Positions 47,515 through 59,642 are shown, counted from the first letter of the stretch. The stretch is 64,000 nt of DNA from Nymphalis io (GCF_905147045.1 NC_065910.1:7440001-7504000); one strand, 5' to 3'. Notes: generated by a model not told the origin, from the letters alone. Program-made: numbers and translations.

Positions 47515-47540
47515 TTCAAATATAGGCTGTCTCTTTTTCT
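47515..47540 (-). promoter_or_regulatory. TATA-like core promoter of tandem serpin 1
   Basis: The minus strand reads AGAGACAGCCTATATTTG about 100 nt before the ATG. The same AGAGACAGCCTATAT block is kept upstream of the paralog at 55.6-56.8 kb, at a similar distance. Confidence 0.5.
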
Positions 47541-47904
47541 CTCTTTATTGTGATTGAGATCGATGTATAAACAGTGTCGTCATTATTTTTTATTTCGACT
47601 TGTTTTTTTTATTGCCATTATATATTTTTGTATTTTTAAGCGGATTATTGCCAATTGATTCTAAAATATATTTTATATCGTCTTCGTATATAAATGATAA
47701 AATATATAATAGGTTGAAAATATAAATACCCTGTAAATATAACATTTATTTTTACTCATAATAAACAAAAGGGGCAAAGGAAATATTATAAGAACTTATC
47801 GCGAAAGTATCATCACGTTTATTAATTGAAAAAAGTCGACCTTAATTAACATAAAGATTTAATGAACAACGCAACTGGTACTATTTGTGTGAATTCAGCA
47901 AAAA

Positions 47905-47975
47905 GGCCACCTGATAATTAATGGGTAAGTGGTCACCACCACCACCACCACCCACAGGCATTGCCGCTTAAGAAT
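47905..47975 (-). repeat. Type B fragment with (CCA)n expansion
   Basis: GGCCACCTGATAATTAATGG, then GTGGTCACC expanded to a run of CAC units (47934-47952). Confidence 0.5.
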
Positions 47976-48523
47976 AAATTGTAATACGAATTAACTATGA
48001 CCTCTTATAGAATTATTACAATTATCTCTTATCTTGATTTGTTTGCGTGAATAATTGTAATGTAATTAAAAACCAATTATAAAAATACTATCTGCCCCCG
48101 TGAATACAATCGTGATGAAATGAATGAATCTTTCATCACACAATTACTCTTAAAGTCAGTATTAGTTATCTACGTAGGTACTGGTAGTGGCTGATAAGAC
48201 TTTCTGTAATCTATAGATAAATGAAAATAAATAAATTAATTAATTCATTCATAAGAATCTAAATAACAAATGGCCGATTAGAAGTCATAATAATGATATC
48301 TGTTGCAATATACATAATGTACGAGTATGTATCGTAAGAGCACAGGGCAGTTCAAGACTGGAATTCCCCATTGGTTTTTTATATGACTTTGTAATTATTG
48401 ATCGTCCTACTGGCTATTAAAAATAAAAATATTTACTCTGAAATTTGAAATCGTGATGTCACTTCAAAAATCTCATTCTTGAAGTGACACCATAAATAAA
48501 ATTCGCTTTCATATTAAGTATAG

Positions 48524-48650
48524 TAACAGTAACAGCCTGTGAATGTCCCACTGCTGGGCTAAGGCCTCCTACCCCTTTTTGAGGAGAAGGGTTTTTTGGA
48601 GCTTATTCCACCACGCTGCTTCAATGAGGATTGGTGGAATACACATTGTA
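48524..48650 (-). mobile_element. Type A SINE 3' fragment
   Basis: Only the 3' third is present, from CAGCCTGTGAATGTCCC to the GTGGAATACACA block. Confidence 0.65.
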
Positions 48651-48908
48651 TTATATTAAGGATGAATTTTTAATTATAATATTAATTGGAATACTATAAC
48701 AGAGCATATACAAATAAATATGTACTCTTACATATATACACTTAAAATTTCAGCTTTAACAGCTGCAAACTCAGAAAAAAGTGCAAAAAGGAATCCTAGC
48801 TGCACTAGCCACACTAACGGAACTAACATTAACATTTTGGGGAATCCCCGACTGACCGTATCATAGAGACACGAAAATTTACTGACAGTGTATAAATCTC
48901 GACTTATG

Positions 48909-49222
48909 TAAGCCGAGATGGCCCAGTGGTAAGAACGCGTGAATCTTAATCGATGATCGTGGGTTCAAACCCGGGCAAGCACCACAGAATTTTCATGTGC
49001 TTAATTTGTGATTATAATTCATCTCGTGCTTTACGGTGAAGGAAAACATCGTGAGGAAACCTGCATGTGTCTAATTTCACTGAAATTCTGCCACATGTGT
49101 ATTCCACCAACCCGCATTGGAGCAGTGTGGTGGAATAAGCTTCAAACCTTCTTCTCAAAATGAGGAGAGGAGGCCTTTAGCCCAGCAATGGGACATTCAC
49201 AGGCTGTTTCGGTTCGGTTCGG
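48909..49222 (+). mobile_element. Type A SINE with short (TTCGG)n tail
   Basis: Full-length from GCCGAGATGGCCC to CACAGGCTG. It is followed by three TTCGG units (49208-49222). Confidence 0.7.
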
Positions 49223-49319
49223 TATAGATCTCGGGAAATGCATATGCAGTAACATTGCTATTAAATGTTAAAGAATTTTGTTTGTTGTGAATGAAATAAG
49301 TTCATAAGATAATTTAATC

Positions 49320-50706
49320 TTAAAATAATGTTATACCCACTAAAACCACTGCGATGATCATCCTCAGCACGGATCGGAGAGGCTGCGCGATCGTGTTGAT
49401 ATACGCATCCGCGGCTTCTCTCGTGCTTTGCTCCGCTTGTGGCTCGGCGGAGCTCTCCTCAGCGGGGCGAAGGTAATCTCGCTCTCCCGCAGTCCTCGCT
49501 ATCGCGTACGGCAGTGCGAGGCCATATCGGCTGTCGCCCTCCTCAGGGCTATTTGAAATAGGACACGCGAGGCCCCCATCTTACGCATCCACGGCCCCAG
49601 AGTTATGCTTGATCTTTTAAGCCCCGGGCGTCTGGGCTGTGGGAGGGCCGAGACGATGTAGACGACGACGACATCGTCTCGGCCGCTGAGCAGGACCGGC
49701 CCTTTCCCGTTCCCACTCCATAATCTCCTTCTGGACCATGTCAGTCTCACAGAAGGAGGCTACGGCCCTCCACGCTGATTCCGTGCGAAGTATCGCCAAG
49801 AAGATTACTCGCAGGGGCAGGTCTTGTCCGATTTCACGGACCAGGATCTCCCACTCTGCACTTCACGCGGGGCACGCCTCCAACGTATGCTGAGCGGTGT
49901 TCCGATTCGCGCCACAGTGGTGACACATCGCCGTCAATTCGCGTCCGATCTTAAACAGGTATTCTCCAAAACAACCGTGACCGGTCTCTACCTGCGTAAG
50001 TCGTAAGGTGACTCGTCGCTTTCATCTCATCCAGGCTTTGAAGACTGGCAGGATCGCTCCGAGGACGCGTTTGCGGGCGTACCGTTCTTCGCAGAGAAGG
50101 GTGCGCCACGTCGCAAGAGCTCTCCAGTATTCCCGCCACTTCAACGCCTCGAGCACACTAGAAGAGGGCGTGCTTTCACTGTTCTGACGGAGGATGCTGG
50201 TCTGTGGATAGAGCCTCGCATTCATATCCGCCAGAATATCCAAGGGTGGAAAGCCCGCTAGGACAATTGCCGTCTCGTATGATATCATGCGATATCCCCG
50301 CACTATGCGGATGGCCACTCTCTTTGGATTTTAGTCCTGCAGCGGCGGATGCTCAATAGCCTGTCAAATCAAATGATTGCCCCGTAAAGAGCCATCGATT
50401 GCACGACACCGGCATAGAGACGGTGAACTTTCGCCCTCGGTCCCCCGAGATTAGGTAGCAGTCTATGCATGGCACCCGCTACCTTCTCGATACGGGAGGC
50501 TAGGCACTCGAAGTGCTCTTCGAAGCCCCAGCGACCATCCAGGGTTAGGCCCAGGTATTTTATGTACCTGGCTTCTTGGACATTTAAGTCACCAAAGCGG
50601 ACGTGCGAGTCCGGCAGTTTCCTGCTCCTCGGCAGTTTATGGAACCATAGCGCCTCGTTCTTATGGGACGCTATCCGAAAGCCCAACTCGCAGATCTTGA
50701 GTTTGT
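49320..50706 (-). pseudogene. R1-clade non-LTR retrotransposon, 3' end of ORF2, decayed
   Basis: The minus strand encodes the end of a reverse-transcriptase ORF: thumb-region YLGLTLDGRWGFEEHF and SMALYGAII, then a C-terminal zinc knuckle CHHCGANRNTAQHTLEAC (49870-49930). It is 5'-truncated, as usual for LINEs. It is disabled: TGG-to-TGA stops are inferred after GAII and after the knuckle (expected Trp), with a frameshift near 50320. After two further stops an open frame runs to TAA at 49320-49322 and ends in a hydrophobic stretch. Confidence 0.8.
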
Positions 50707-50748
50707 GATACCTACCCAGACGGGCTTACACAAAGCCTATCACCTAGT
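50706..50748 (-). repeat. Type B fragment at the 5' edge of the R1-clade insert
   Basis: ACCTACCCAGACGGGCTT followed by ACACAAAGCC, directly adjoining the LINE fragment; the rest of the repeat is missing. Confidence 0.5.
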
Positions 50749-50959
50749 AATTAATGGAAAAACAACAAGCAACGAACCCTATATTTATAAATACCATGTG
50801 ATTTCTAGTTACTGTACTACAGATAGGTTGATCTTGATTAACATATCTTTATTTATTATACAACACTATCGAAGGGAATTCATTATAATCTATGGCAAAG
50901 ATTATTCAAGATCTCGACCAATGATATTACGTCAATTCAATGTCAACGTTTGAGCTTGG

Positions 50960-51257
50960 AGCCGAGATGGCCTAGTGGTAAGAACGCGTGAATCTTAACC
51001 GATGATCGTGGGTTCAAACCCGGCAAGCACCACTGAATTTTCATGTGCTTAATTTGTGATTATAATTCAACTCGTGCTATACGGTGAAGGAAAACATAGT
51101 GAGGAAACCTGCATGTGTCCAATTTCACTGAAATTCTGCCACACGTGTATTCCACCAACCTACATTGGAGTAGCGTGGTAGAACAAGCTCCATACCTTCT
51201 CCTCAAAAAGGGAGAGGAGGCCTTAGCCCAGCAGTGGGACATTCACAGGCTGTTACT
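50960..51257 (+). mobile_element. Type A SINE, full length
   Basis: From GAGCCGAGATGGCC to GGCTGTTACTG, with low divergence. It lies between the R1-clade and RTE-like fragments. Confidence 0.75.
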
Positions 51258-51359
51258 GAATATCAACGTTGTTTATTTTTCTTTACTCTTGTAATTGAAA
51301 TAAAGGGATCGATATTTTGTTAACAATAACGTTTATTCATATTTTCATAGTTCATAGAA

Positions 51360-51470
51360 AGAGTCGCGGGAAGCCGTTGGATGCGGGCAGCGCAAAACCG
51401 GTCAAAATGGAAATCCCTGGGGGAGGTCTTTGTCCAGCAGTGGACGTCTTTCGGCTGAGGAAGATGAGAA
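51360..51470 (+). pseudogene. RTE-like LINE, C-terminal remnant
   Basis: Encodes GSRWMRAAQNRSKWKSLGEV followed by FVQQW, the conserved tail of lepidopteran RTE-type ORFs, then TGA. Only the last ~110 bp remain. Confidence 0.6.
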
Positions 51471-52606
51471 TAACGTTTAATTTTGAAATCGACCGTAAAA
51501 CCGACTACGAGCTAACTTGAATCAAACTAACTGAATTGAATCTTGAAAATTCGCCATTCATGTTTTTTTAACTCAATTTCAAATTTCCGTTGTAATTTTC
51601 AATAGTATTTGTATGTTTTTATTTTCAAAAATAATATTTTATTTACGTCTCGAATTAGTTCGATAAAATTGGCTTACAAATCATAACATATTTATGTGAA
51701 ACAGTTATTAACAGTCGTCTCACGACTGGTAAACAAGTATCGGGCTGTTTGTTCTGTTGCATTTCTATTTATTTATTCTTTGTAGCATTCCAATTAACAA
51801 AAAAAGTATGTATATATAGTAAAACTTAGTAATCATATAATATGATCACTCGGTTACAGTCCTTCCCACAGGTAGGATTTTAATACTGGACATGAAAGAG
51901 TAGGTACACAATCAGACAATCACTGACACTATAAATACGACCCGTTTTACGGAATACAGATTTTGAAAAATAAGCAGCGCCATCTATCGAAGCATGACTA
52001 TGAAACAAATGTTATATAATTGTGTTGAATATGATCTCAAATGGTCAAGGTATAATGCTCGTTCAACACTCAGCCTAATTATCAAGAAGTTCTACAGTGT
52101 GACGCAAGTGGCGCCACTAGTAATACAAAAGTTTTACGATTATTACAGAAAAATATTATTAAACCACATAATTATTAATTAAACTTGCAATGTACTTAAT
52201 TAATTTACATGAAATACACATAAGAACTAAATGAAGTAATATATATTATATGATAACGCACTCTTATTTACTTCTATGTAACTTTATACCCGTCATACTA
52301 TTTAAAGTATACTAGTCTACTCTTGTTTCTTGTAGAAATACTCTCCAATACAATCGTTATAGCATCTTCTTACCACTGTCGTTTCTACATAACATTATGA
52401 CTAATAAATACAATGGTATTGTTTGTAATAATAAAAATTTAAATGTTTCCAAATGACTACAAAATAAACTAAAAGAAAAATAATTTAAAAGTTATGTGCC
52501 TATATAATAGTAGCTGTTATCCATCAGCTTGAGTCGTGATCTAGAATTAAAATAATGTCATAAATAAAGTATATGAAAGTCGTCCTTGTTTTTTTTTCGA
52601 TATTTT

Positions 52607-52893
52607 TTTTTATAGAATAGGAAGGCGGACGAGCTTATGGGCCACCTGATGGTAAATGGTCACCAACGCCCATAGACATTGGCATTGTAAGAAATATTAA
52701 TCATCGCTTACATCACCAATACGCCACCAACCTTGGAAACTAAGATGTTATGTCCCTTGTGCCTGTAATTACACTGGCTCACTCACCCTTCAAACCGGAA
52801 CACAGCAATACCAAGTACTGCTGTTTTGCGGTAGAATATCTGATGAGTGGGTAGTACCTACCCAGACGAGCTTGCACAAAGCTCTACCACCAG
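52607..52893 (-). repeat. Type B retroposon, full length
   Basis: Reverse copy from TATAGAATAGGAAGGCGG to GCTCTACCACC, well preserved. Confidence 0.75.
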
Positions 52894-53162
52894 TATCCCT
52901 TCCGCCCCTTTATGCACCCCTAACAACGTGTATGAAAAATGTCATGATAATCTGTGGTAAGACGTATAAGCGTAAAAAACAATATCGCGTTTATAATATC
53001 AGAAATGATGTTTGCTGCTTTGCAAATCATATATTTCACAAATATATAAACAGTGCGTGACCTACGATAATCTTGAATATATACATTCCGTTTAAGCGAC
53101 GAATGTTTTATATACTTTCAAGATAACAGCAAGTAAACATGAAAATAAATATATATATTCAT

Positions 53163-53452
53163 TTGACGAGCCGGTTGGCGTGGTTGGTAGATACTTGCCT
53201 TCCACGCCGAAGGTTGTGGGTTCGATTCCCACCCGGGACAGACATTTGTATGCATGAACATGTCTGTTTGTCCTTAGTCTGGGTGTAATTATCTATATAA
53301 GTATGTATTTATAAAAGAAAAGTAGTATATGTAGTATATCAGTTGCCTGGTTTCCATAGCACAAGCTCTGTACAAGCTTAATTTGGGATCAGATGGCCGT
53401 GTGTGAAAAATGTCCCAGGATATTATTATTATATATATATATATAAATATTG
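53163..53452 (+). mobile_element. Type C SINE with expanded AT tail
   Basis: Full length from GACGAGCCGGTTGGCG to CCAGGATATTATTATT; the tail has grown into an AT run. Confidence 0.75.
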
Positions 53453-53557
53453 ATGTTGGTATATTGGGTGAACGACGTGAAACTTAGCACATACCTACAT
53501 ATGTATGTGCATTTCTAATTGAGAAGGTATACTATAGTATATATAGGTAGGAAGGTG

Positions 53558-53558
<1 letters not shown>

Positions 53559-53623
<65 letters not shown>
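53559..53623. repeat. (TA)n microsatellite
   Basis: About 65 bp of uninterrupted TA, followed by a short GT run. Confidence 0.95.
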
Positions 53624-53631
<8 letters not shown>

Positions 53632-53904
53632 TACAGCAAATCTACCTATATAATGTTACCAATCGGAATGTCAATTGGTGTATTATATAAGCACACACGC
53701 ACACACAGGCAGGATAATGTATACCAGATTTTTCTAGTATTATATAATAGGCGATTGAGTTATGAAATGCCTTACCGTTGTCAAATAAACAAGCGCTGAA
53801 TTTTGGCAATTATAAAAAGAAACTATAGTTTTTCTTGTTACTTTGTCTTACTTCAATACTATAATATAAATTATATTTATTGATCTTACACAAGATTGCC
53901 TTGT

Positions 53905-54312
53905 TAATCGCTAGCTCATCATGCTGCAGAGTCCTGGGTTCAAGCTCAAGGTTGGGCCAAAAAAGTTCACGGTAGTATGCGTAAGCGTTCCCTTGACGTC
54001 CGCCGAAGAGACGGTTAGGGTACTGCTGGTTTTTTTGTGGGTATTCCGGTTCACTGGAGTTCCAGGAACCGGGGAGTCTTACATACCCCACTTGATGTGG
54101 TGGAAACGCATAAATACGTTTTTCCAACGAGATACAAAAAAAATAGGCCTACAATGTTATTGATTTTTCCGTCAAAAAATGTCAGTAACAACCCGAAGTT
54201 TGAAAGTTGACAGTCTTAACACTCCCTTGATAAGCACGTAAAGCCGTTTGTCGTGCATCTCTCTCCGGTCATGTCGGTTTGCCGTCCCATCGGATTATAA
54301 GAGGAGGACATC
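53905..54312 (+). mobile_element. Type D SINE carrying module M
   Basis: A degraded head, then module M at about 53968-54135, then the CCGTCAAAAAATGTCAGTA body and a truncated 3' part. The module position is the same as in the 9.45-kb copy. Confidence 0.65.
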
Positions 54313-54355
54313 ATCACCCTATGTATATTGTCTAATAAAATTCTGATACCGTACC

Positions 54356-54654
54356 GTAACAGCCTGTGAATGTCCCACTGCTGGGCTAAAGGCCTCCTCT
54401 CCTCTTTTTGAGGAGAAGGTTTGGAGCTTATTCCACCACGCTGCTCCAATGCGGGTTGGTGGAATACACATGTGGCAGTATTTCAGTGAAATTAGACACA
54501 TGCAGGTTTCCTCACGATGTTTTCCTTCACCGTAAGGCACGAGATGAATTATAATCACAAATTAAGCACATGAAAATTCAGTGGTGCTTGCCCGGGTTTG
54601 AACCCACGATCATCGGTTAAGATTCACGCGTTCTTACCACTGGGCCATCTCGGC
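54356..54654 (-). mobile_element. Type A SINE, full length
   Basis: From GTAACAGCCTGTGAATG to CCATCTCGGC. It follows the type D copy within about 45 bp. Confidence 0.75.
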
Positions 54655-55638
54655 AAATTCTGATATGTATTAATCAATTATATTGTTATATATACGCACC
54701 ACACCTAAAATTTTTATTTCATTCCAAGCGTGTAAGGTTGTCTGGCGCCTCTGGTGGTAATCGCTACTAAGCAGTTATAAAATCGCCATATTGTCTTAAA
54801 TAATATTATTTGTATTGTAATTAATTAATTTTCCATTGTTTTATATTATTAGCTCGACATCATAATTAAACACAAGCAACCTTAGGTTAACATTTTTATT
54901 AACAAAAATACTTGAAATATATAAGTATCATTTCGCAGTCTTTACTTCTAAGGACATAAGATATTAAATCTGACTATCTGACTATAAAACATGAAGTAGC
55001 TTCGTTTTAAACTTTGTAAATTCTATTATATTCATAAATAAAGACATATTTAATTCTATATATTTTAAAAAATACCAAGTTTATTTTATAAGAAAGGTTA
55101 CAATACCTACTTTGTTGTTTATGCAAATATTTAAGTTTCACCCTTAATTATTATTTAAACAAATTTCATTATCATATTGATCTATTTGTTAAAATAAACA
55201 TTTTGATTTGATGTTTTCAATACAAGTCCGTCTTTTATGAAACATACATATCATCATGATTTGTAGTTGCTTTTAAACGGCAGGAAATACCGGATGACGT
55301 CAACATAAGGATATATTAGATAATGTTTTGACTATGACATAAAGTTCAATGCACAGTGTTGCTACATCTCTCGTTATAAGCTACACAGATAAATATCTTA
55401 GAGATTAATTAAACATACTTCGAAAGATAAAAGTATTACATAATAAATGCTTTTATTTCAGAAACGAGAACCTATGAAATCACACAACGAACACGAAGAA
55501 GTACAACATCTGAGTATTGTAACATGACTTTGTCATTGAAGAATCAAATTTCGAATGCAATACAGACATCACACCTATTTTTTTTCCATCTTTCACGCAC
55601 TTCCATCGATTTTTCCATATTTCTTATTATAAAACACT

Positions 55639-56832
55639 TCAAAAAATGCTCGGCTTAGAGTAAATGCCACTAAATATTATAGTCGTCGTAAGTTTTTCCA
55701 TCACGAAATATATGAACGGTCGGTTCGCTTCGAAGGCGGGAGTCGAGATGCGATCGGCGAAGTAAGCCGATGTATCTGCGGAAGCAACTGTACCCGATTC
55801 CGTGACCTCTATGTCTGCCTTGTGTACAATAGCGGATATAAATATTTCTTCTCCAGTTATTTTTTTGAAGCTTGCTAATTTTGAACTGAATATGTCAATC
55901 ACGCCCATACTGTTTAATGGTTTGTTCAGAACAACGTTCGTACTGATTTTGAATCGTGGCAGTTTGACATCGACGTCCTCCAGCCCGTAATCCTTAATAT
56001 CACTCTCAAGTCTGTCAAATATGTCCTTCAGTGTTATCGTAGAAAACTTTTTGTATACTTCAGTTACATTAATTTTTGGATAGGGCAAGATAATTAGCAT
56101 GCTATATTTGTTATCGTTACCATAAGGTAACTCCATTACGTATGCGTTCAGTGATTGCATATTTGAAAAAGGTAGCATCGCTCTTTGATACATCATTTTA
56201 ACTTTCCCGATTTCGTTTTTGTATTCATCGTAAAACGGTTCGATATTTGTATCTGAAACATTAAAAGGCGAAGACCAAAGACCTTTAAAAGATATCACGT
56301 TTGTCAAAATCATTCTCGCTGTCCCAAAATCATCTGATCTTAGTACATTTGAAACTGTCGCTCCGGAGTCTTCAATAGCGGTGTTGGCGATGCGTGCTGC
56401 TGTGGTCGAATCTTTAAAATCTAATTCGACTATCTTTGCCCCAAAGTCAGATGTTAACGTCTTCTTAAAATCTGCCAACATATGGAATCCTTTGTCCTTG
56501 AAAACGAAATTCTTACTTGCTAATTGAACTCCCTGTGTTCTCGGATCGAGCACTGTCTTTGTCAAATTTTGGTAACCATTTATAATAGATATCTGATTGC
56601 CAGGTAGTAAAAATGCCCTTTCAAGTTGAGCTTTACTCTTGCCGGTCGCTCCAAGGGCGACGCCAGTCATCAAACTCCATATACCGAAGGGCGATATAAC
56701 AACATGCCCTTCCGTTTCCAGTTGTGTATAATGTAAAAGTTCTAAACTAAAGTTTCTCACTCTTCCACTGAATTCTATTTCGGCGTGACATGTCGCAACG
56801 GTAAATATAAAAACTATTAAACACTTCATCAT
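55639..56832 (-). CDS. Secreted serpin, tandem paralog 2, atypical hinge
   Basis: Intronless, 397 residues from ATG 56830-56832; a second ATG follows immediately and matches the start of its paralog. The signal peptide ends ATCHA. The serpin core motifs are all present (VVISPFGIWSLMTGVALGA, VISFKGLWSSPF, FEANRPFIYFVME). The loop FADRISTP puts P1 at Arg361 and P1' at Ile, the same scissile pair as the serpin at 46.2-47.4 kb. The hinge is ESGTVASAD: P9 is Asp353 where inhibitory serpins normally have a small neutral residue. It may still inhibit, but a charged P9 could slow loop insertion. The stop is TGA. Confidence 0.93.
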   Translation of the reverse strand: MMKCLIVFIFTVATCHAEIEFSGRVRNFSLELLHYTQLETEGHVVISPFGIWSLMTGVALGATGKSKAQLERAFLLPGNQISIINGYQNLTKTVLDPRTQGVQLASKNFVFKDKGFHMLADFKKTLTSDFGAKIVELDFKDSTTAARIANTAIEDSGATVSNVLRSDDFGTARMILTNVISFKGLWSSPFNVSDTNIEPFYDEYKNEIGKVKMMYQRAMLPFSNMQSLNAYVMELPYGNDNKYSMLIILPYPKINVTEVYKKFSTITLKDIFDRLESDIKDYGLEDVDVKLPRFKISTNVVLNKPLNSMGVIDIFSSKLASFKKITGEEIFISAIVHKADIEVTESGTVASADTSAYFADRISTPAFEANRPFIYFVMEKLTTTIIFSGIYSKPSIF

Positions 56833-56932
56833 GGCGTGCGCTCGGCGCAGTGCTTTGGGAAATACTAACTTGAAACGAGTAAGTTACGTAGTATGAATAC
56901 TAAAACACGTTCACAGCTATCAAAATGAGTTT

Positions 56933-56957
56933 AATATATAGGCTGTCTCTTTTTTCC
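56933..56957 (-). promoter_or_regulatory. TATA-like core promoter of tandem serpin 2
   Basis: The minus strand reads AGAGACAGCCTATATATT about 105 nt before the ATG. It is shared with the 47.5-kb promoter, and the intervening leader is also similar (CTCGTTTCA and AGCACTGC blocks). Confidence 0.5.
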
Positions 56958-57918
56958 CCAGAACGTGTTGATACTTCACGTCATAATTGTTCAAACTAAA
57001 ATGGGGCTTGTGTTTACGGTATGTGGTGCGATTTTGATTGCCTTTTTGTTTTACAATTATGTTTGTATTTACAATTTTAGTTTTTATCATATCATTAAGG
57101 ATAGTGGACGGGTTTTTTTTTTTATTGAATAAATTATTCTTTTAAAAATGTTATAGAAGTTTTCATCTTATTTTAGCGATTATATTATACTTACAATGAA
57201 ATTTAAGTGTCAGATTAGAGTTCGCATGGTTCTTATTAGTGATCGAACTATGTGGGGTATTTTTAGGTTATCAAATGTCACCATTACAGTGACGTCACTA
57301 ATATTTATTTATATCCAAAACCCTACACGAGTTCTGGCACGATGGCTTTGTTAATTGGGTATTGTAACGTTATGTTTGAGTCGCATTTTTTCTCAACGCT
57401 TTATATAATAAAAAAACTTAAGTATGAAAGATCTAGATTATTCTCAGAAATAAAACGATGAAATTAATGTATTATTTGCAATCATAAATCCTCATATTAT
57501 TATTTAGCGCGCAGTGCTCGTTAGATAATTTTATAGTGAATCCGTTTCCCGTCTGTCCCGTAAAGAGTATCTGTCATTGTTCTTGTTTACAGATTAAAAA
57601 TGTAGAATATTATTGTTTAATATAAAAAAAAATTACAGATAATCTCCAACAATATTTAATAATAATACGTTTTACGTTTAATATTATGTATTATAATTTT
57701 ATTGATTCTTATAAGTATAACAAGGGAATTACATATTGTAAGAATAATGTTTATATTTAAATCAAATACATGCCATTTGTACAACAAGTCGTTACCACTT
57801 CACCGTTCGATAATTTAATTGATTAATGATTGTTATATATAAATACATGTGACAGAATTTCAATATGACAAATTTTTAACCAAGCAAGTTATAAATTTGT
57901 CAGTATGAAACTTAAGGT

Positions 57919-58110
57919 TCCCGTCTGGGTAGGTACCACCCACTCATCAAATTCTACCGCTAAATAGCTATACCCTTCGAACCGGAACTCAACAATCTTA
58001 ATATTAATGAGTTTCGGTGTTATGGATGAGTGAGTCAGTATCACTACTGGCTTAAGGGATATAACATCTTAGTTCTGAAGTTAGGCGGCGCATTGGCGAT
58101 CTAGTGAAAT
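57919..58110 (+). repeat. Type B retroposon, diverged
   Basis: CGTCTGGGTAGGTACC is intact at the 5' part; later blocks are degraded. Confidence 0.55.
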
Positions 58111-58590
58111 AATACCGTTAATAATACCGTCGATGTCTGGATTTGAAGCCGTAGTCTTTCGGTTGCGATTCAGGTATTTGTTGCAGCTCAATCCGTTACT
58201 GTACATAAAACCATTTTCCATAAGTAATTGTGATACGTAGTGCAATTTTCACAGCAACACAATTAATGTTATAAATCATTTTAGTGATAAATATATGTAC
58301 AATTGTTAATCATTGTGCTAATACCTTCATTTATTAATAACGAATAATAATTATGTACTACATAAATTAAGTATATAATGGAAGTACGTAATAATAATAT
58401 AGTATGAGAAAGTGCTTGCTTGCTTCTTCTATGAGGTGTGTTTTAATAAATATGAGTTATATTTATTGAAGAGCCTAAATGTGTTATTATTCATTTTTAG
58501 CAAATATTCTATTATTTTTAAATTCCTACATAACATTATAAATACAAAGGTGAGTTTGTTTGTTTGTTACACTTTCACGTCTGCAATATA

Positions 58591-58882
58591 TAGTAACAGC
58601 CTGCGAATGTCCCACTGATAGGCTAAGGCCTCCTCTTCCTTTTTTGAGGAGAGTGTTTGAAGCTTATTCCACCACGCTGCTTCAATGCTGGTTGGTGTAA
58701 TACACATGTGGCAGAATTTCAGTGAAATTAGATACATGCAGGTTTCCTCACAATGTTTTCATTCACCGTAAAGCACGAAATGAATTATAATCACAAATTA
58801 AGCAAATCAAAATGGTGCCCGGGCTTGAACCCACGATCATCGTTCAAGACTCACGCATTCTTATCACTGGGCCATCTCGGCT
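58591..58882 (-). mobile_element. Type A SINE
   Basis: Complete with a few small deletions; ends CCATCTCGGCTTA. Confidence 0.7.
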
Positions 58883-59124
58883 TAAATACCAACTACAATA
58901 TACACGTTAACTGCTCAACTAATTATTTTTTTCATACACGTCGTCAGAATAGAATCGGGAACGTATCGTAAACGTAATAAATTAGTACAATTGTCATGAA
59001 GTTTTGGTGCTCTTACGGCTGAATACTGATAAGTCAAGTATTTAAGTGCAGCTCTATTATTTGAGACGCTGTTAATTTAAAATTTCGCTTGCGCAAACTT
59101 CAATTTTTACTAATGCTTATATCA

Positions 59125-59345
59125 GATTATCGCCACTGCTGGACGAAAGCCTCCCCCATAGACCGGCAATCATTCCGATCTTGGGCAGCCCGCATCCATT
59201 CCTTGCCACCTTTTTCAAATCGTCGGTCCACCTTGCCGCAGGGCGTCCTACACTAGGTTTGCCTAAGCGTGGTTTCCACTCTAACACGTGTCGACTTCAT
59301 CGGCCATCAATGCGTCTGGAGACATGACCAGCCCACTAACAATTA
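59125..59345 (-). pseudogene. RTE-like LINE, C-terminal remnant
   Basis: On the minus strand: GRPAARWTDDLKKVA, a frameshift, then WMRAAQDRNDCRSMGEAFVQ. Same tail as at 51.4 kb, opposite strand. Confidence 0.6.
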
Positions 59346-59547
59346 AATACGAGAGACTCAAATTAGCCTTTAAACACCACTCAAAGCTAAAATCGTATAA
59401 AGAAACATCATTTAAGTAACGCTCAAATTATTTGAGACGCCATAAAATTTGAGAGTAGTTATCTTAAATCTATTTTCATTATTTTATCAGTTTTAAAAAT
59501 GTCGTTATTAGTAATGTGACAAGTTTGATCAGTATTGTTTTTTTATA

Positions 59548-59642
59548 ATTCATCTTGTGCTCGGCAGCGGATGAAAACATCACAAGCCACATACCTATGT
59601 GTCCAGTAACTAGAACTGAAACATCGTGGTGGATTAAACCCG
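59548..59642 (+). mobile_element. Type A SINE remnant
   Basis: Fragments TCATCTTGTGCTCGG, ACATCACAAGCC and CGTGGTGGATTAA correspond to the middle of the element. Confidence 0.35.

Larger units (their letters stand above)
47541..55638. other. Region between the two tandem serpins
   Basis: Repeat-dense: R1-clade and RTE-like remnants, four type A SINEs plus a fragment, one full type B copy, types C and D, and a TA microsatellite. The stretch 54.7-55.6 kb is plain AT-rich sequence. No gene seen. Confidence 0.55.

Noticed and set aside
50469..50708. Plus-strand frame at 50.5 kb
   Set aside because: Antisense of the R1-clade reverse-transcriptase fragment.
53163..53240. tRNA gene candidate
   Set aside because: A and B boxes are present but the downstream body recurs at four other sites, so it is the head of a type C SINE. 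The same reasoning applies to types A and D.
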